A stretch of DNA of 64,000 nt, from NCBI RefSeq assembly GCF_000316645.1, contig NC_019684.1, forward strand, positions 2,819,501 through 2,883,500, given 5' to 3'. Of this stretch, positions 10,688 to 22,519 are shown one piece after another. The notes beneath the pieces were generated by a model that saw nothing but the letters and a program-made list of their open reading frames with translations, did not search any database and was not told the DNA's origin. How positions within the stretch are numbered: position 1 is the first letter of the stretch; every line of letters starts with the position of its first letter. A program made the position numbers and the translations under genes. The DNA comes from Nostoc sp. PCC 7524 (GTDB taxonomy: Bacteria; Cyanobacteriota; Cyanobacteriia; Cyanobacteriales; Nostocaceae).

Positions 10688-13600
10688 CTAGAAGATAAAG
10701 TTATTGGGATTATTCAATGTATTGGTATTAATACCTTCGCCTTGAACCAAAATAAACGGACGGAACACACCATCTGTATTTAAGGTGATTTGCGTACCTT
10801 GCGCTACATTATTAAACCCAACATTGGCGGAACTAATACCCAAGTTACTCAATAGTTGGCTCATGTCAATCTGGTCTTCACCCAAGGTAAAGTCAGTAAT
10901 GATATCTCCCCGGTCTGTTAAATTAATGTAGACAAATCGGTCGTATCCACGGCCACCAGTGAGGATGTCTTGACCTTGGAGTCCAATAATCATGTCGGGG
11001 CCATCTGTGCCGACTAGAGTATCGCGGCCTGGTGTACCCATGATTCTATTAAACTCATCATTATCCTCAATTTCTACCGTCAGGTTAGAAAGTGGTAGTT
11101 GATTGTAGCCAGAGTCATTACTGCTGACATTGAGAGTAATCGTACCAGTGTGATCTCCCTCTATAATCAAATCATCTACCGCCGTGACACTGACAAACTG
11201 CGGATTTAAAGCATTTTGTGGCGTAAATATCAAGGTGATTGGGTTGTTGCCTCCTTGACCTAAATCTAGCTGTTTATCTGGGTCAATGGTAATAGTGACA
11301 GTATCTGTAGGTACAGATTTCAGTGCTACCAAGAAGCCATCCACTTTACCACCTTCTGCCACACTCAAACCGTCTTCACTGCGTGTGGTAATAGATACAC
11401 CCGGCATCACTGTGACAGAGGGATCAACTGTTCCCAATGTGCCAGCTTTCAAGAACACAGCCGAATCTAACAAACCATCTCGGACATCTTTGACAGTCAC
11501 AACTAAGGTATTTTTCTCATTGGGGATGGTGGGGCCGACAAAGGTTAATACCTTGGTGTAACCATCAAGCTTAGTTTGCTCACTGGCTGGGCCTGTTCCG
11601 ACTGGATTATAGATAAAGTCTGGGTGATAACCAAAGGGAGTGGGAGCGAGATTGTTGATTGTAACTGCTTCGCCATCACTTAATAAAGCCAAATCCAGAC
11701 CGTTCAACTTCAAGCTGAACTCGTCATTAAACTGACTACCGCCAAATTCAACAAACTCTTCAGAACCGAAGACAAACTGGAAGTAAACTAATGGTGCTGT
11801 GGGGTCAGCGACAAACTCGATTTGCATCGAGATAGTGTCATTGGCTGCCCCTGGTAGACCAAAGTCGGTGCTGAGGTCGTTGAGTCCACTGAGGGAGCGA
11901 TTGGAAACAGAAATATTTCCGTCTAAATTTTCACCATTGTTACCAGCTTCAGCAACGTAAAGATACAGAGGCTGTCCGGGAGATACAGCTGATGTGAGGT
12001 CAAATCCTACTTTGCCATTAACACCTAAGCTAGCAAAACCCTTGGGATTGCTAACTGAACCAGTGCCATCAAAGCTCCCTAGGGTAGCACTTCCATTATG
12101 GATGTAGCCGTTAATAGTACCAACCAGATCACCTATGAAATTTGGGTTATTAGTAGGAGACTGATCTCCTGGAATAAAGGTAGTTCCTAAAGGACTAAAG
12201 TCAAAGACATTTAACCCAGGTAAAGCTTGAACCTGTGCTGCTGAGGTTACAAGAGTGCGACTAAGTTTGATTGCATCCAGGTCAAATCCACTAAATATAC
12301 CAGGGCTGCCACCAGGGCTACCTGAGTCACCTATTGTTAAAGAACGCAGATCAAATCCTAGATTAGAAAGGTTAGCGACAAAAACAGCCGAGCCTGGTTG
12401 ATTGTTGCTGGTATCACCTGCCACACCAGGCAAACGGGTAAAGTTGAGAGGCACACTAATACCAGGAGAAAAGTCCCCATCAGCTGTGTTACCACTTGCT
12501 AAATCTTGGACTCTGCCCGTACTTAAAACTACCCCAGAACCTAAGCCAAAGGGATCATCTTGGAATGTCCCAAATGCTCTGCGATCGCCTACCAATTTAA
12601 TGCTAAAGTCACTCAGTCCCGCAGTATCACCTAGTAATGTGCTTAACAAAGTAGAAGCATCATTAGTTTGGGTAACAGAGAAGTTGTCATCCAGATTTTC
12701 CAGAACATTTGCGTCTTCTACTTCGAGTAGATTAGTGGCTGGTTCCTCCACTGGGGAATCAACTGACAAAACCTGGGGTTCGTTGTCTTCTGTGAATAAA
12801 CTCTCTATTGTTGAGAAATCATCACTTGTAGCATCATCAGACAAAATGATGATAGGTGGGCGACTAACATATCTGATATAACTTGCACCTAGGTCAAAGT
12901 CAGTTACTCCTTGAACAATGCCGATGAGTTCTCTATCAGGGAATTCAATGTCGGTTGTGGTGATACGGAAAATTTGTGTAGAACCGTTAGCAACTACTGT
13001 GGTGTAGTTACTACGAGTACCGTTAAGTTGAATGATGTCGCCTTCATTGGGATTTAAGTCTGTAATTAGGGCATAGTCTGTATTACCATCCCTAAAGGCC
13101 ACAAAATCGTTGTAGAAGAAATAATCTTGATTACCTAGCCAGAATTCATCTGCTCCTGCACCGCCTGTTAATACATCTATCTCGCCGACAGAACGTCCAG
13201 AAGAGTTGATGTAATCAACACCGATCAAGATATCATTACCATCACCACCATTGAGGGTGTCACTACCTCTACCACCAATGAGAGTGTCGTCACCGTCTCC
13301 GCCGCTTAATTGGTCATTGCCACCATTAGCAAAGATAGAATCATTACCACCATTACCAATTAAAGTGTCCTGTCTATTTCCACCTATAATCTGATCATCT
13401 TGGCTAGTGCCTGTGATTCGGAAACGTTCAACATTACTGAAGGTAACTTGGTCAAAGATAGCACCAGCAGTATCTCTGCGATATAAGCGTCCACCGAAAG
13501 AAGCATTCAAGCCCTGCAAGTCTGCATATTGGATACCTGTACCAATATCTCCCACGGAGTAATCGACAATTAGCAGGTCATCATCTTGGATACCACCAAC

Positions 13601-16327
13601 ATCATCGCCACCAGGTTCTATACCACCGCCACCATCGACAATATCAATGCCTAAGCCCGAATTGATGATGTCATCCCCGGCACCAGTGCGGAAAATATTA
13701 TCTACACGCCCTAATTGAGTCAGTCTGTCATTGCCAGCACCAGTTTCAATATCTTGGAAAACCTCAAACCGAGTAATGGCACTACCATCTGCAAGTCTCA
13801 AGGCTTGATTGGGATTTTCTTGTAGAGGATCTAGGCTAACTAAGACGATATTATCTGGCTTACCTGATAAATCAATTGATAGGGTATCAATTCCTCTGCC
13901 ACCATCTAAGTAAATAAAACTATTGGCGGCAGGAGTACCGGCAAATCCTAAGTTAATATCATTTTGGTCTGTAATAACATCATCACCGTCATCAGCCAAA
14001 ATCACGTTACTACCACGACCACCATAGATAGTGTCATCTCCAGTACCACCTAAGAGAATGTCATCTCCAGGGCCACCTCGAATCTCATCGTCTTGAGTTG
14101 TACCAATGACTGTGAGATGTTCAATATTGCTGAAACTAACAGAATCGAGAATGGTGTTATTGTTATTGCTGACATTTCGGTATAAGTACCCAGCACTGGT
14201 CAAACCCGTGAAGTAGCCACCGATAATGCCAGTACCGATATCATTGCGGGAATAATCGATGATCAAGCGATCGCTACCACCGTTACCATTAACAGTATCA
14301 AGAACACCATTGCTTAAACCAGGGTTAATGATATTGTTACCGTTATCTCCAATCAGGACATCGTTAAAGTCAGACCCTAATAAATTCTCTACCGTGGCTA
14401 TTTGCCCATTGTGAACGAAAGTATCACCTTCGCCATGACCACCAGTATTAACCGCACCAGGAAGTAAACTTACCCTCACCCCAGATGGTGACTCGCTATA
14501 GTCTGCCCAGTCAATACCGGTACCACCATCGAGGACATCAGCACCTATACCACCAATTAAGGTGTCATTACCAGCATTGCCTCGTAATGTGTCATTACCA
14601 ATAAGTCCTCTGAGGATGTTATTAGCAATATCACCCTCTAAGGTGTCGCTGAAGTTGGAGCCTTCCAGGTTTTCAATTGAGCTTCTATTAGCAATGGGAT
14701 CACCATTCGCATCACTAGCTCGCTCAATCACATCCCCAGCCGCATATCCACCACTGTTGTTATTGGTCAATAGACTGACATTCACACCTGCATTAGAGCG
14801 TCTGTAAGTCACCCAGTCACGACCATTGCCCCCATCCAGGTTATCAGCCTGAGCGCCAGCGACGAGAATATCATCGCCATCCAAACCAGATACATTCCCA
14901 GCTGCATCACTAGCCACGAGAATGTCGTTATAAACTGAACCCTGGACATTCTCAACATTAAAGATTCTGTCGCCGTTAGCCTCACCCCCAAATCCTCGAT
15001 TAGCAGGTAGACTGGTCAACACTTTATCTATGGGGGAGATAAAAGTTACATTGCTATTGGAGACGTTGACATAAACTCCAGCTTTGGAACCAATGTAGGT
15101 GATTGTATCTTTACCCTCTCCACCATCTATATAATCAGCCCCGGCTCCTGCTAGTAGTACATCATCACCACCTAATCCTAATAGGGTATCGTTACCGTTG
15201 TCACCCTGAAGCACATTATTTTCATTGTTGCCAACAATGGAGTCGTTGAACCTTGAGCCAACAATATTTTGAATATTGATGAGAGTATCCTGAGTACCAT
15301 ACCCATCATTGCTAGCCTGTCCTAAAGCCAGGTTAACTACAATCCCGCCTGGGGAATCGCTATACTCAGCCGTGTTGCCACTCTTATTCTTAGCACCACC
15401 ATCAATGATGTCGTTACCAGCACCACCAGATATAAAGTCATCGCCCAAGCCACCAAAAATGCTGTCATTACCATTACCGCCTTTGATTTGACCAGGGGCA
15501 ATCACACCGTTAATGAAGCGAATTTCATCATCCCCATTACCAGCATCAATAACTACCAACTTGACATTTTGATAGCGTTTAGGTTCTGGGTCTAAACCTC
15601 GAACTTCAACAACTTCATTGCTGGCATCACCAGAGATGTGTTCGACGATGATAATGTCATTACCATCAGTACCTGTACGAATCACCACCCCAGCATCATT
15701 TAACTGTTCGGCTAGGGGTGAATCGGGAGCGGGTTCTCTATCAATGACGTTATAGTATTGATCGGGATCACCAATGCAAAAGTCTTCAAAGTCTTCTGGT
15801 GTAAAGCTGATGAGTTTAATGTTGGCTAAATCTAGTTTGCGGGAGAAACTGAAGAAGCCAAAATCTAGTTCAATTTGACCAAAGACAATAAAGGTTAATT
15901 CACCACTGGGATTGAACAGACACAGAATATTTTGCCCCTGCTCTATGGTGTTTAATATTTCACTGCCGCGAACTGTATAATTGTTGGACTCATCACCCAA
16001 GTCCATGAAGACTGTTAGTGATAAACCACCGCCTATAGATGCGTTCACAGCTTTGGTGTTTAACTGTGCTTCAGCAGTAATTAAACCACCCAGTTCGAGG
16101 TTATGATCTCGCTCACCATCTTCATCTTTATCTCCGGTGGGTCTGCTGGCGTAAAATCCATCTAAAAGTTTGCTGGCATCACTAAAACCACCTTGGCGAT
16201 ATTCTATGAACCCTTGGGTATCATAACCGACTGCGATCGCAGCATTAGCAAAGACACCTCCTTTAAACTGTAGGGATACTGGGCCAAAAATGGGAATGGC
16301 TGGAGGTTCAAATGTATAGGAAAATGC
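10688..16327 (-). pseudogene. RTX / choice-of-anchor / Calx-beta giant protein, C-terminal fragment (cut off by an IS1 element)
   Basis: This is the larger part (1880 codons) of a gene that starts at 18435 and is interrupted by an IS1-type element at 16328-17080. In gene order it has a beta-rich region (FSYTFEPPAIPIFGPVSLQF), many RTX calcium-binding nonapeptides of the GGxGxDxx type (for example GGNGNDSIFGGLGDDFISGG), a choice-of-anchor L-type domain (ASTLLSTLLGDTAGLSDFSI ... FVFGSEEFVEFGGSQFND), a Calx-beta motif (GLSVAEGGKVDGFLV ... DDLIIEGDHTG), and a last RTX block ending VQGEGINTNTLNNPNNFIF. The tail fits type I secretion without a signal peptide. The ATG at 16459 lies inside the IS and is not a native start. 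The intact protein would have had about 2,330 residues and a probable surface or adhesive role. Confidence 0.85.
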
Positions 16328-17080
16328 GGCGTTGCATAATATAGGGAGGAATTGAGGTAAACTACTGTGCATTGTCCATACTGTGAGTCTACGGAGATCA
16401 GAAAAAATGGTAAACGTCGAGGTAAACAGAATCACATCTGTGTGAGTTGTGGTCGCCAATTTATCGATGTCTATAGTCCCCCAAAAGGGTACTCAGATGA
16501 AATCAAACAAAGTTGCTTGCGCTCGTATGTCAACGGCATGGGATTTAGAGCGATTGAACGTGACAAAGGGGTTCATCACACAACTGTCATTAATTGGGTA
16601 AAACAAGCAGGCGAAAAACTCCCAGATGCGCCACCAATTGAACAAATACCACTGGTTGGCGAGCTTGATGAATTAGAGACTTTTGTCGGGTCAAAAAAAC
16701 AAAATCTGGTTGTGGACGGCAGTAAATCACTTCCAAAAAATATTTTAGCTTGGGTCTTGGGAGACCACAGTGCAGAAACCTTCCAACCTTTATGGGATAT
16801 TGTTTCTTTATGGCAATGCTATTTTTATGTCTCTGATGGATGGCCGGTCTACGCGAGTTTTATTGACTCAGGAGACCACATTATTAGCAAAACATACATG
16901 ACCAGAGTAGAAGGAGAAAATACACGCGGCAGTCATTATTTAGCACGTCTACATCGCAAAACGTTATGTTATTCCAAATCAGTAGATATGCTTAAATATT
17001 CAATTCGTTTATTACTCCATTATCTCAAGTATAGACGAATACCTGTATTTAGTTAACTCATCCCGCATTTATGCAACGCC
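16328..17080 (+). mobile_element. IS1-family insertion sequence (753 bp) interrupting the RTX giant
   Basis: The ends share a perfect 12-bp terminal inverted repeat, GGCGTTGCATAA, at 16328-16339 and (complement) 17069-17080. Size and gene content fit IS1. IS1 normally makes 8-9 bp duplications, but the flanks (GGAAAATGC on the left, AGAAATAGT on the right) are only similar, not identical. Removing 8 bp would restore the host reading frame, so either the duplication has diverged or the insertion came with a small local change. Confidence 0.88.
16367..17056 (+). CDS. IS1-family transposase (single-frame InsAB type), apparently intact
   Basis: A 229-aa transposase close to the usual fused InsAB length (about 230). 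The N-terminus is a zinc finger with Cys3, Cys6, Cys25 and Cys28 (CPYCES ... CVSCGRQF), followed by a helix-turn-helix (GMGFRAIERDKGVHHTTVIN). The catalytic part contains LVGELDELETFVGSKK, VSDGWPVYASFI and TRVEGENTRGSHYLARLHRK, all typical of IS1. Unlike E. coli IS1, no frameshift is needed to read through. No defect is visible, so this copy may be active. Confidence 0.92.
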   Translation: MHCPYCESTEIRKNGKRRGKQNHICVSCGRQFIDVYSPPKGYSDEIKQSCLRSYVNGMGFRAIERDKGVHHTTVINWVKQAGEKLPDAPPIEQIPLVGELDELETFVGSKKQNLVVDGSKSLPKNILAWVLGDHSAETFQPLWDIVSLWQCYFYVSDGWPVYASFIDSGDHIISKTYMTRVEGENTRGSHYLARLHRKTLCYSKSVDMLKYSIRLLLHYLKYRRIPVFS

Positions 17081-18435
17081 AGAAATAGTTTAATGTCTGC
17101 TTCAACGGTGAGTGGGTCAGCGTCAATTTCTAGACTCTCTAAATTGTTGAACCTGACTCGACCATTACCATCGACATTGCTACCTGCTTCTAGTGTTAGG
17201 TCAGCCGCAAAATCAGCTGTCAGTATACTCCCTCTGTCAGTAGCCTCGATTTGCAGAAAGCCCAAAGTACCATCTAAAATCAGGGGTTGATCACTGTCAT
17301 CAACCAATTTACCGACAAATTTCGCTTGGAATTCTTTAGCAACTGAGGTTTCTAAAAAGATGGCATTTTGATCATTACTGAAATTGTCAACCCCAAAGCC
17401 AACGCTTAACTTAATGTCTAAATCACCCTTGAGTCCACCGCCGAGATTTAAACCTAAGTTTGGTGAACCCAGATTTTCGTCTAGGGAAATATCAGGATCA
17501 AGTTTGACCCCTACGTCAAATTTGAAGGCAATACTATTAGCATCCTGGGGTGTCTTGATGTCGTTGATACTAATGTCGTCACCTTCATCATCGGAATCTA
17601 ACAGGATACCTGCGCCGTTCAAGGCATCAAATAGTGCTTGCCGGATAGTGTCAACTGCATTATCTTGAAGGGTTTCCAGCTTACTTTTAATTTCGGTTTC
17701 AACTTGGTTAACAAACTCAATTACACGGGATTTGAGGTCAAATTTATCACCTACAATTGGCAGATTGGCGGTGTCTGGAATATTTTGCTCCAGAATCGTC
17801 CTAATAGAATTGAATAAGTCTGTAATTTTACCCGGTAAAAATTGCAGATTATCGGCTGGGTCTGTATTCGCTTCTACTTCTAGTGTTTGACCATCAATTG
17901 TAATGTTAATAACATCATCTGCTGATTTCAGTTGTTGTAATTCTGGCTCAGAGAGGGTAAGCCCTTGAACTATCTTGGCAAAGATTTTGCCTTCGTCTCC
18001 TCGCGAATCTTCTTGATTAATCTGGGAATCGATAAAGTGACCTATTTCTTCAAGTAAAACATCCTTAATTAAGCTAGAATCTTCACGCAACAAATCTGCT
18101 GATACATAGACTGTGTTGGTACTGCGAGAAAAAGCAGCCCTTGCACCTCCAAGGTCTGCGGCTGAACGAACTTCAAATTTTGGCAACCCGGAAAAATCAC
18201 TGGTAGCCCACTGTTGACGCAGGGTTTCTAATTTTTCAGGATTGAAATCATTACCAAAGGCTGGTGTGATTGCTGTTGAAAAGTCAATACTAGATACAGA
18301 GGCAAAATTATTAAGAGTGGTGAAGATAGATAAAGATGTATCAGTAGCGACAAACTTGAGTGATATGTCGAAGTTTTTCAGCAATGTTTCAATGGTCTGA
18401 AATTCGCGAGGCAATAGGGAATTACGTTTACTCAT
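17081..18435 (-). pseudogene. N-terminal fragment of the RTX giant protein
   Basis: About 451 codons of the 5' part of the gene continued at 16327. Translation runs into the IS and stops at 17053 after ten or so foreign residues (LALHKCGMS). The fragment starts MSKRNSLLPREFQTIETLLK with no signal peptide, as expected for type I secretion. Residues about 115-180 (VYVSADLLREDSSLIKD, LLEEIGHFID, RGDEGKIF) form a module that I recall from other cyanobacterial RTX proteins. EEIGH resembles a metal-binding helix but is not a canonical HExxH. The rest is beta-rich (GDLDIKLSVGFGVDNFSND). The promoter should lie in the 278 bp shared with the divergent NB-ARC gene. Confidence 0.8.
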
Positions 18436-18713
18436 GTTGATTTTTCCTAAACTTGATGCTTAGTCTCGTGGAGTACATTATTTCTGGTGTAATTTATGAC
18501 AATGCAGACTTATAACAGCGAAAAAGTTTATAAAAGCAATGGATAGCGCCAAAAAGGTTAATTGCTTTACTAATTCGTTAAAAACTAGCTCATTCTCATT
18601 AAATCTTGATGATGACTAAGTTTAAGACTGAGAATATACTGACTTGTGACTGACTTTAGAGTAAGATCATCTAAGTGTATTAAGTATTGTTACGCAGAAT
18701 TTTCCTGTATCGT

Positions 18714-21700
18714 ATGTCGCGATCGCTCAAAGTTAGTCCTCAAAGTCTGGAAAACGTGAGAGCATCTCTCAAACGCAATGGTTTTTCCAGCCAAAAAAGT
18801 CTTGCCCAAGACATGGGAATTGCTTTGGCAACTATCAGCAAGTTTTTAACGGGAAAACCTGTAGATTACGGTTATTTTCTCGAAATATGCTTAAAATTGG
18901 GGCTTGACTGGCAAGCGATCGCAGACTTAGGTGATCCACTTCAACCAGAGCCTGAACTCTTTCCCATTGAGATCATCTCCACACGCTCTGACTGGGGGGA
19001 AGCAATGGATGTTTCCACCTTCTACGGACGAACATCAGAACTGGAAACATTACAGCAATGGATTATAGAAAATAACAGCCGACTGGTGGCAGTGTTGGGA
19101 ATCGGAGGGATAGGTAAGACAGCCCTAACAGTACGATTAGCCCAACAAATACAACCAGAGTTTGATTATGTCATTTGGCGCAGTCTCCGCAACGCTCCAC
19201 CTTTAGACACATTGTTAACTGATATAGTGGCTTTTATTTCCCATCAAGAAGAAACCACAGCCGAAATTAATAGATTAATTCATTACCTCCGTTCCTCACG
19301 TTGCCTAATCATCTTGGACAACTGGGAAACTATTTTCCAAGAAGGTGATTATGTTGGTAAATATCGTCCAGGCTATGAAGGATATAGCGAACTCTTGAGA
19401 ATCATTGGAGAAGTAGCCCATCAGAGTTGCTTAGTGCTTACCAGTCGAGAAAAACCAGCCGAAATTGCTACCTTTGAGGGTGCAGATATGGCTGTGCGTT
19501 CTTTATTAGTGCGGGGTTCACCAGAAGTAGCACAAGCTGTAGTAGAAACTAAAGGATTATCGGGAAGCGAGAAAGAAAAGCAAGAATTATGCGATCGCTA
19601 CAGCAATACTCCCTTAGCATTAAAAATAGTCGCCTCCTCAATTCAAGACCTCTTTGATGGACAAATTAGCGAATTTTTACAACAAGATACAGTAGTTTTC
19701 AACGGCATTCGTCGTTTGCTTGACCAACAGTTCCAACGTCTTTCTTCCTTAGAGGAAAGCATTATGTACTGGCTAGCAATTAATCGAGAATGGACAAGCA
19801 TCAAAGAGTTACATCAAGATATTATCCCTGCGGTTTCCAGAGCCGACTTATTAGACGCACTAGAATCTTTGAGTTGGCGTTCTTTAATTGAAAAAAAAGA
19901 TAGCAGTTATACCCAGCAACCTGTAGTCATGGAATACGTGATGGAGCGATTGCTCAAGCAGGTTAGCACTGAAATGGTAGAAGAACAAACAATTTCAACA
20001 GAAAATTTTCCCCTGTGGCAAACTCATGCCTTACTGAAAACCACAGCTAAAGATTATGTCACAGAGACTCAACGCAGGTTAATTTTAGAACCAATAGTCC
20101 AACAAATCCGGCGCAAATTTTTTTCCCCACTAGCAATTGAACAGCAACTGCAATTGATGCTGAGGAGATTAAAAAGCAAGTCAAGGAAATTCTCAAGTTA
20201 CGGTGGTGGTAATTTAATTAACCTTTCTTATCACCTGCAAATTAACTTAACAGGATATGACTTTTCCTATTTACCAATTTGGCACGCCTATCTACAAAAA
20301 GTAAATTTACATCAAGTTAACTTTGCCTACTCCGATCTCACTAAATCTGTTTTCACTCAAACCATAGGCGGATTTGTCTCCGTTGCATTTAGTCCCAATG
20401 GTCAATTTCTCGCTACAGGGAATACTAACGGCAATATTTGCATCTGGCAAACTGCAAATAGTCAACCAATTTTGAACTGTGAAGGGCATCAAAACTATGT
20501 GCGAGCAGTGATTTTTAGCCCAGACGGACAAACCCTCGCCAGTGGTAGCGATGATCAAACTGTAAAGTTGTGGGATCTTCGCACAGGCCAATGCCTCAAT
20601 ACCTTAGAGGGACATACGAGTGCAGTTAACTCCGTGGCATGGAGTCCAGACGGACAAACCCTCGCCAGTGGTAGTGATGATCAAACTGTGAAATTGTGGA
20701 CTTTCCCCACAGGAAAATACCTCCACACCTTAACAGAGCATACGAGTGCAATCACCTCCATAGCCTGGAGTCCAGACGGACAAACCCTTGCCAGTGGCAG
20801 TGATGATCAAACTGTGAAGTTGTGGGATACCAACATATATCAATGCTTCCACTCCTTGCAAGGACATACAGGTATGGTCGGTTTAGTCGCATGGAGTCCC
20901 GACGGATGTATCCTTGCCAGTGCTAGTGCTGACCAAACCATCAAGCTGTGGGATATCGAAACCAGTCAATGCTTAAAAACCTTGCAAGCTCATAAAAATT
21001 GGGTATTTTCATTGGCATGGAGTCCCAATGGACAAACCCTTGCTAGTGGTAGTGCTGACCAGACTATCAGATTGTGGGATATCAAAACCAGTCAATGTTG
21101 GAAAATCTTACAAGGACATACGAGTGCAGTAGCTGCGGTGGCATGGAGTCCAGATGGACGAACCCTCGCTAGTGCCAGTTATCAACAAGCAGTCAAGTTG
21201 TGGGATACCAAAACTGGTCAATGCCTCAACACGTTGCAAGGACATACCAATGTAGTATTTTCACTAAGATGGGGTTTAGATGGACAAACCCTTGCCAGTA
21301 GCGGCGGCGACCAGACCGTAAGGTTGTGGGATACCCACACGGGTGAATGTCAGCAAATATTACACGGTCATGCTGATTGTGTTTATTCAGTGAGGTGGAG
21401 TCCCGATGGACAAACCCTGGCCAGTGGTAGTGGTGATCAGACCGTGAGGCTGTGGGATGCCCGCACTGGTGAATGTCAACAAATATTACAGGAGCATAGC
21501 AATTGGGTATATGCAGTAGCATGGAGTCCCGACGGCCAAACCCTCGCTAGTGGTAGTTGCGATCGCACAGTGAAACTATGGAATTCCCATACTAGTAAAT
21601 GTTTACAGACATTGCAAGAGCATAATAATTGGGTACTGTCCTTATCATGGAGTCCCGATGGCAACACCCTTGCCAGTAGCAGTTTTGATCAAACCATTAA

Positions 21701-22223
21701 GTTATGGGATACCCGCACAGGTCAATGCCTCACTACCTTGACAGATCATAATCACGGTGTATATTCCGTGGTATGGAGTCCTGATGGCAAAACCCTAGCC
21801 AGTGGCAGTTTTGATCAAACCATCAAGTTATGGGATACCAGCACGGGTCAATGCCTCAACACTTTACAAGGACATACCCATTGGGTATTTTCATTATCAT
21901 GGAGTCCCGATGGTCAAATGCTTGCTAGTACATCTGGTGATCAAACAGCTAGACTGTGGGATGCTCACACAGGTGATTGTTTGAAGACATTAGACGGGCA
22001 TCACAATATGGTTTATTCAGTAGCATGGAGTCCCGATAGTCAAACTCTTGCCATTGGCATTGCTGATGAGACTATTAAACTTTGGGATATTAAAACAGGT
22101 AAATACTTGAAAACCCTCAAGACTGGTGGCCCTTATGAGGGGATGAATATCACTGGAGTCACGGGAATTACAGAGGCTCAAAAAGTAATGCTGAAAGCTT
22201 TGGGAGCAGTTGAGGAAAGTTAG
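18714..22223 (+). CDS. HTH - NB-ARC ATPase - 14 WD40 repeats (STAND protein)
   Basis: A signalling ATPase of 1169 aa. Residues about 1-65 form a helix-turn-helix-like domain (SLAQDMGIALATISKFLTGK). The NB-ARC module follows, with FYGRTSELETLQQWI, Walker A VLGIGGIGKTAL (about 130), RCLIILDNWETIF as Walker B, and a GxP-type NTPLALKIVASS motif. A short pentapeptide-like linker (LTGYDFSYLPIWHAYLQKVN) leads into 14 WD40 repeats of 42 aa that are nearly identical in wording (AWSPDGQTLASGSDDQTVKL), enough for two propellers. No nuclease or protease effector is fused; the HTH may recruit one or act on DNA. I prefer the start MSRSLKVSP over nine residues upstream because the HTH begins there; there is no clear Shine-Dalgarno. 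A role in defence or cell death is inferred from the STAND family. Confidence 0.92.
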   Translation: MSRSLKVSPQSLENVRASLKRNGFSSQKSLAQDMGIALATISKFLTGKPVDYGYFLEICLKLGLDWQAIADLGDPLQPEPELFPIEIISTRSDWGEAMDVSTFYGRTSELETLQQWIIENNSRLVAVLGIGGIGKTALTVRLAQQIQPEFDYVIWRSLRNAPPLDTLLTDIVAFISHQEETTAEINRLIHYLRSSRCLIILDNWETIFQEGDYVGKYRPGYEGYSELLRIIGEVAHQSCLVLTSREKPAEIATFEGADMAVRSLLVRGSPEVAQAVVETKGLSGSEKEKQELCDRYSNTPLALKIVASSIQDLFDGQISEFLQQDTVVFNGIRRLLDQQFQRLSSLEESIMYWLAINREWTSIKELHQDIIPAVSRADLLDALESLSWRSLIEKKDSSYTQQPVVMEYVMERLLKQVSTEMVEEQTISTENFPLWQTHALLKTTAKDYVTETQRRLILEPIVQQIRRKFFSPLAIEQQLQLMLRRLKSKSRKFSSYGGGNLINLSYHLQINLTGYDFSYLPIWHAYLQKVNLHQVNFAYSDLTKSVFTQTIGGFVSVAFSPNGQFLATGNTNGNICIWQTANSQPILNCEGHQNYVRAVIFSPDGQTLASGSDDQTVKLWDLRTGQCLNTLEGHTSAVNSVAWSPDGQTLASGSDDQTVKLWTFPTGKYLHTLTEHTSAITSIAWSPDGQTLASGSDDQTVKLWDTNIYQCFHSLQGHTGMVGLVAWSPDGCILASASADQTIKLWDIETSQCLKTLQAHKNWVFSLAWSPNGQTLASGSADQTIRLWDIKTSQCWKILQGHTSAVAAVAWSPDGRTLASASYQQAVKLWDTKTGQCLNTLQGHTNVVFSLRWGLDGQTLASSGGDQTVRLWDTHTGECQQILHGHADCVYSVRWSPDGQTLASGSGDQTVRLWDARTGECQQILQEHSNWVYAVAWSPDGQTLASGSCDRTVKLWNSHTSKCLQTLQEHNNWVLSLSWSPDGNTLASSSFDQTIKLWDTRTGQCLTTLTDHNHGVYSVVWSPDGKTLASGSFDQTIKLWDTSTGQCLNTLQGHTHWVFSLSWSPDGQMLASTSGDQTARLWDAHTGDCLKTLDGHHNMVYSVAWSPDSQTLAIGIADETIKLWDIKTGKYLKTLKTGGPYEGMNITGVTGITEAQKVMLKALGAVEES

Positions 22224-22519
22224 ACAAATTCAATGCCCTATGCTGCTTACGCCCAGCTTTGTTAACAGCACTCAAAATTATTGTAATTGAGTGCGATCGC
22301 TGCTGTAGTCATTGGAGTCTCCAGTTTGTTTTCAGATGATACTTCATCAGCCTTGGAGGAAAATTTCCTTGATTGTAATATCAATTTCCCAAAATATTTG
22401 TGACAGGATAATTCTTGACCCTCCGAATTTTAGATTTTGGATTGAATCTAAAATCTAAAATCTAAAATCCAAAATTGATTGACTCATACCTGCAATAGAT
22501 GTAAGATTTACCTATAACA
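22224..22519. other. Intergenic region with AAAATCT tandem repeats
   Basis: After the NB-ARC gene, bases about 22425-22480 contain an A/T-rich repeat array (tandem AATCTAAA-type heptamers plus an inverted TTTTAGATTTTGGATT copy), which can form a long weak hairpin. The rest shows a HIP1 site and nothing else recognisable. The promoter for the riboswitch transcript should lie at its right end. Confidence 0.5.

Noticed and set aside
12402-12881. 159-codon open frame opposite the RTX giant
   Set aside because: It lies wholly inside the conserved choice-of-anchor coding region on the other strand and has no recognisable domain.
16328-16459. Native start of the RTX protein at 16459
   Set aside because: These 44 codons come from the IS1 element read backwards (opposite its transposase) and are not part of the host protein.
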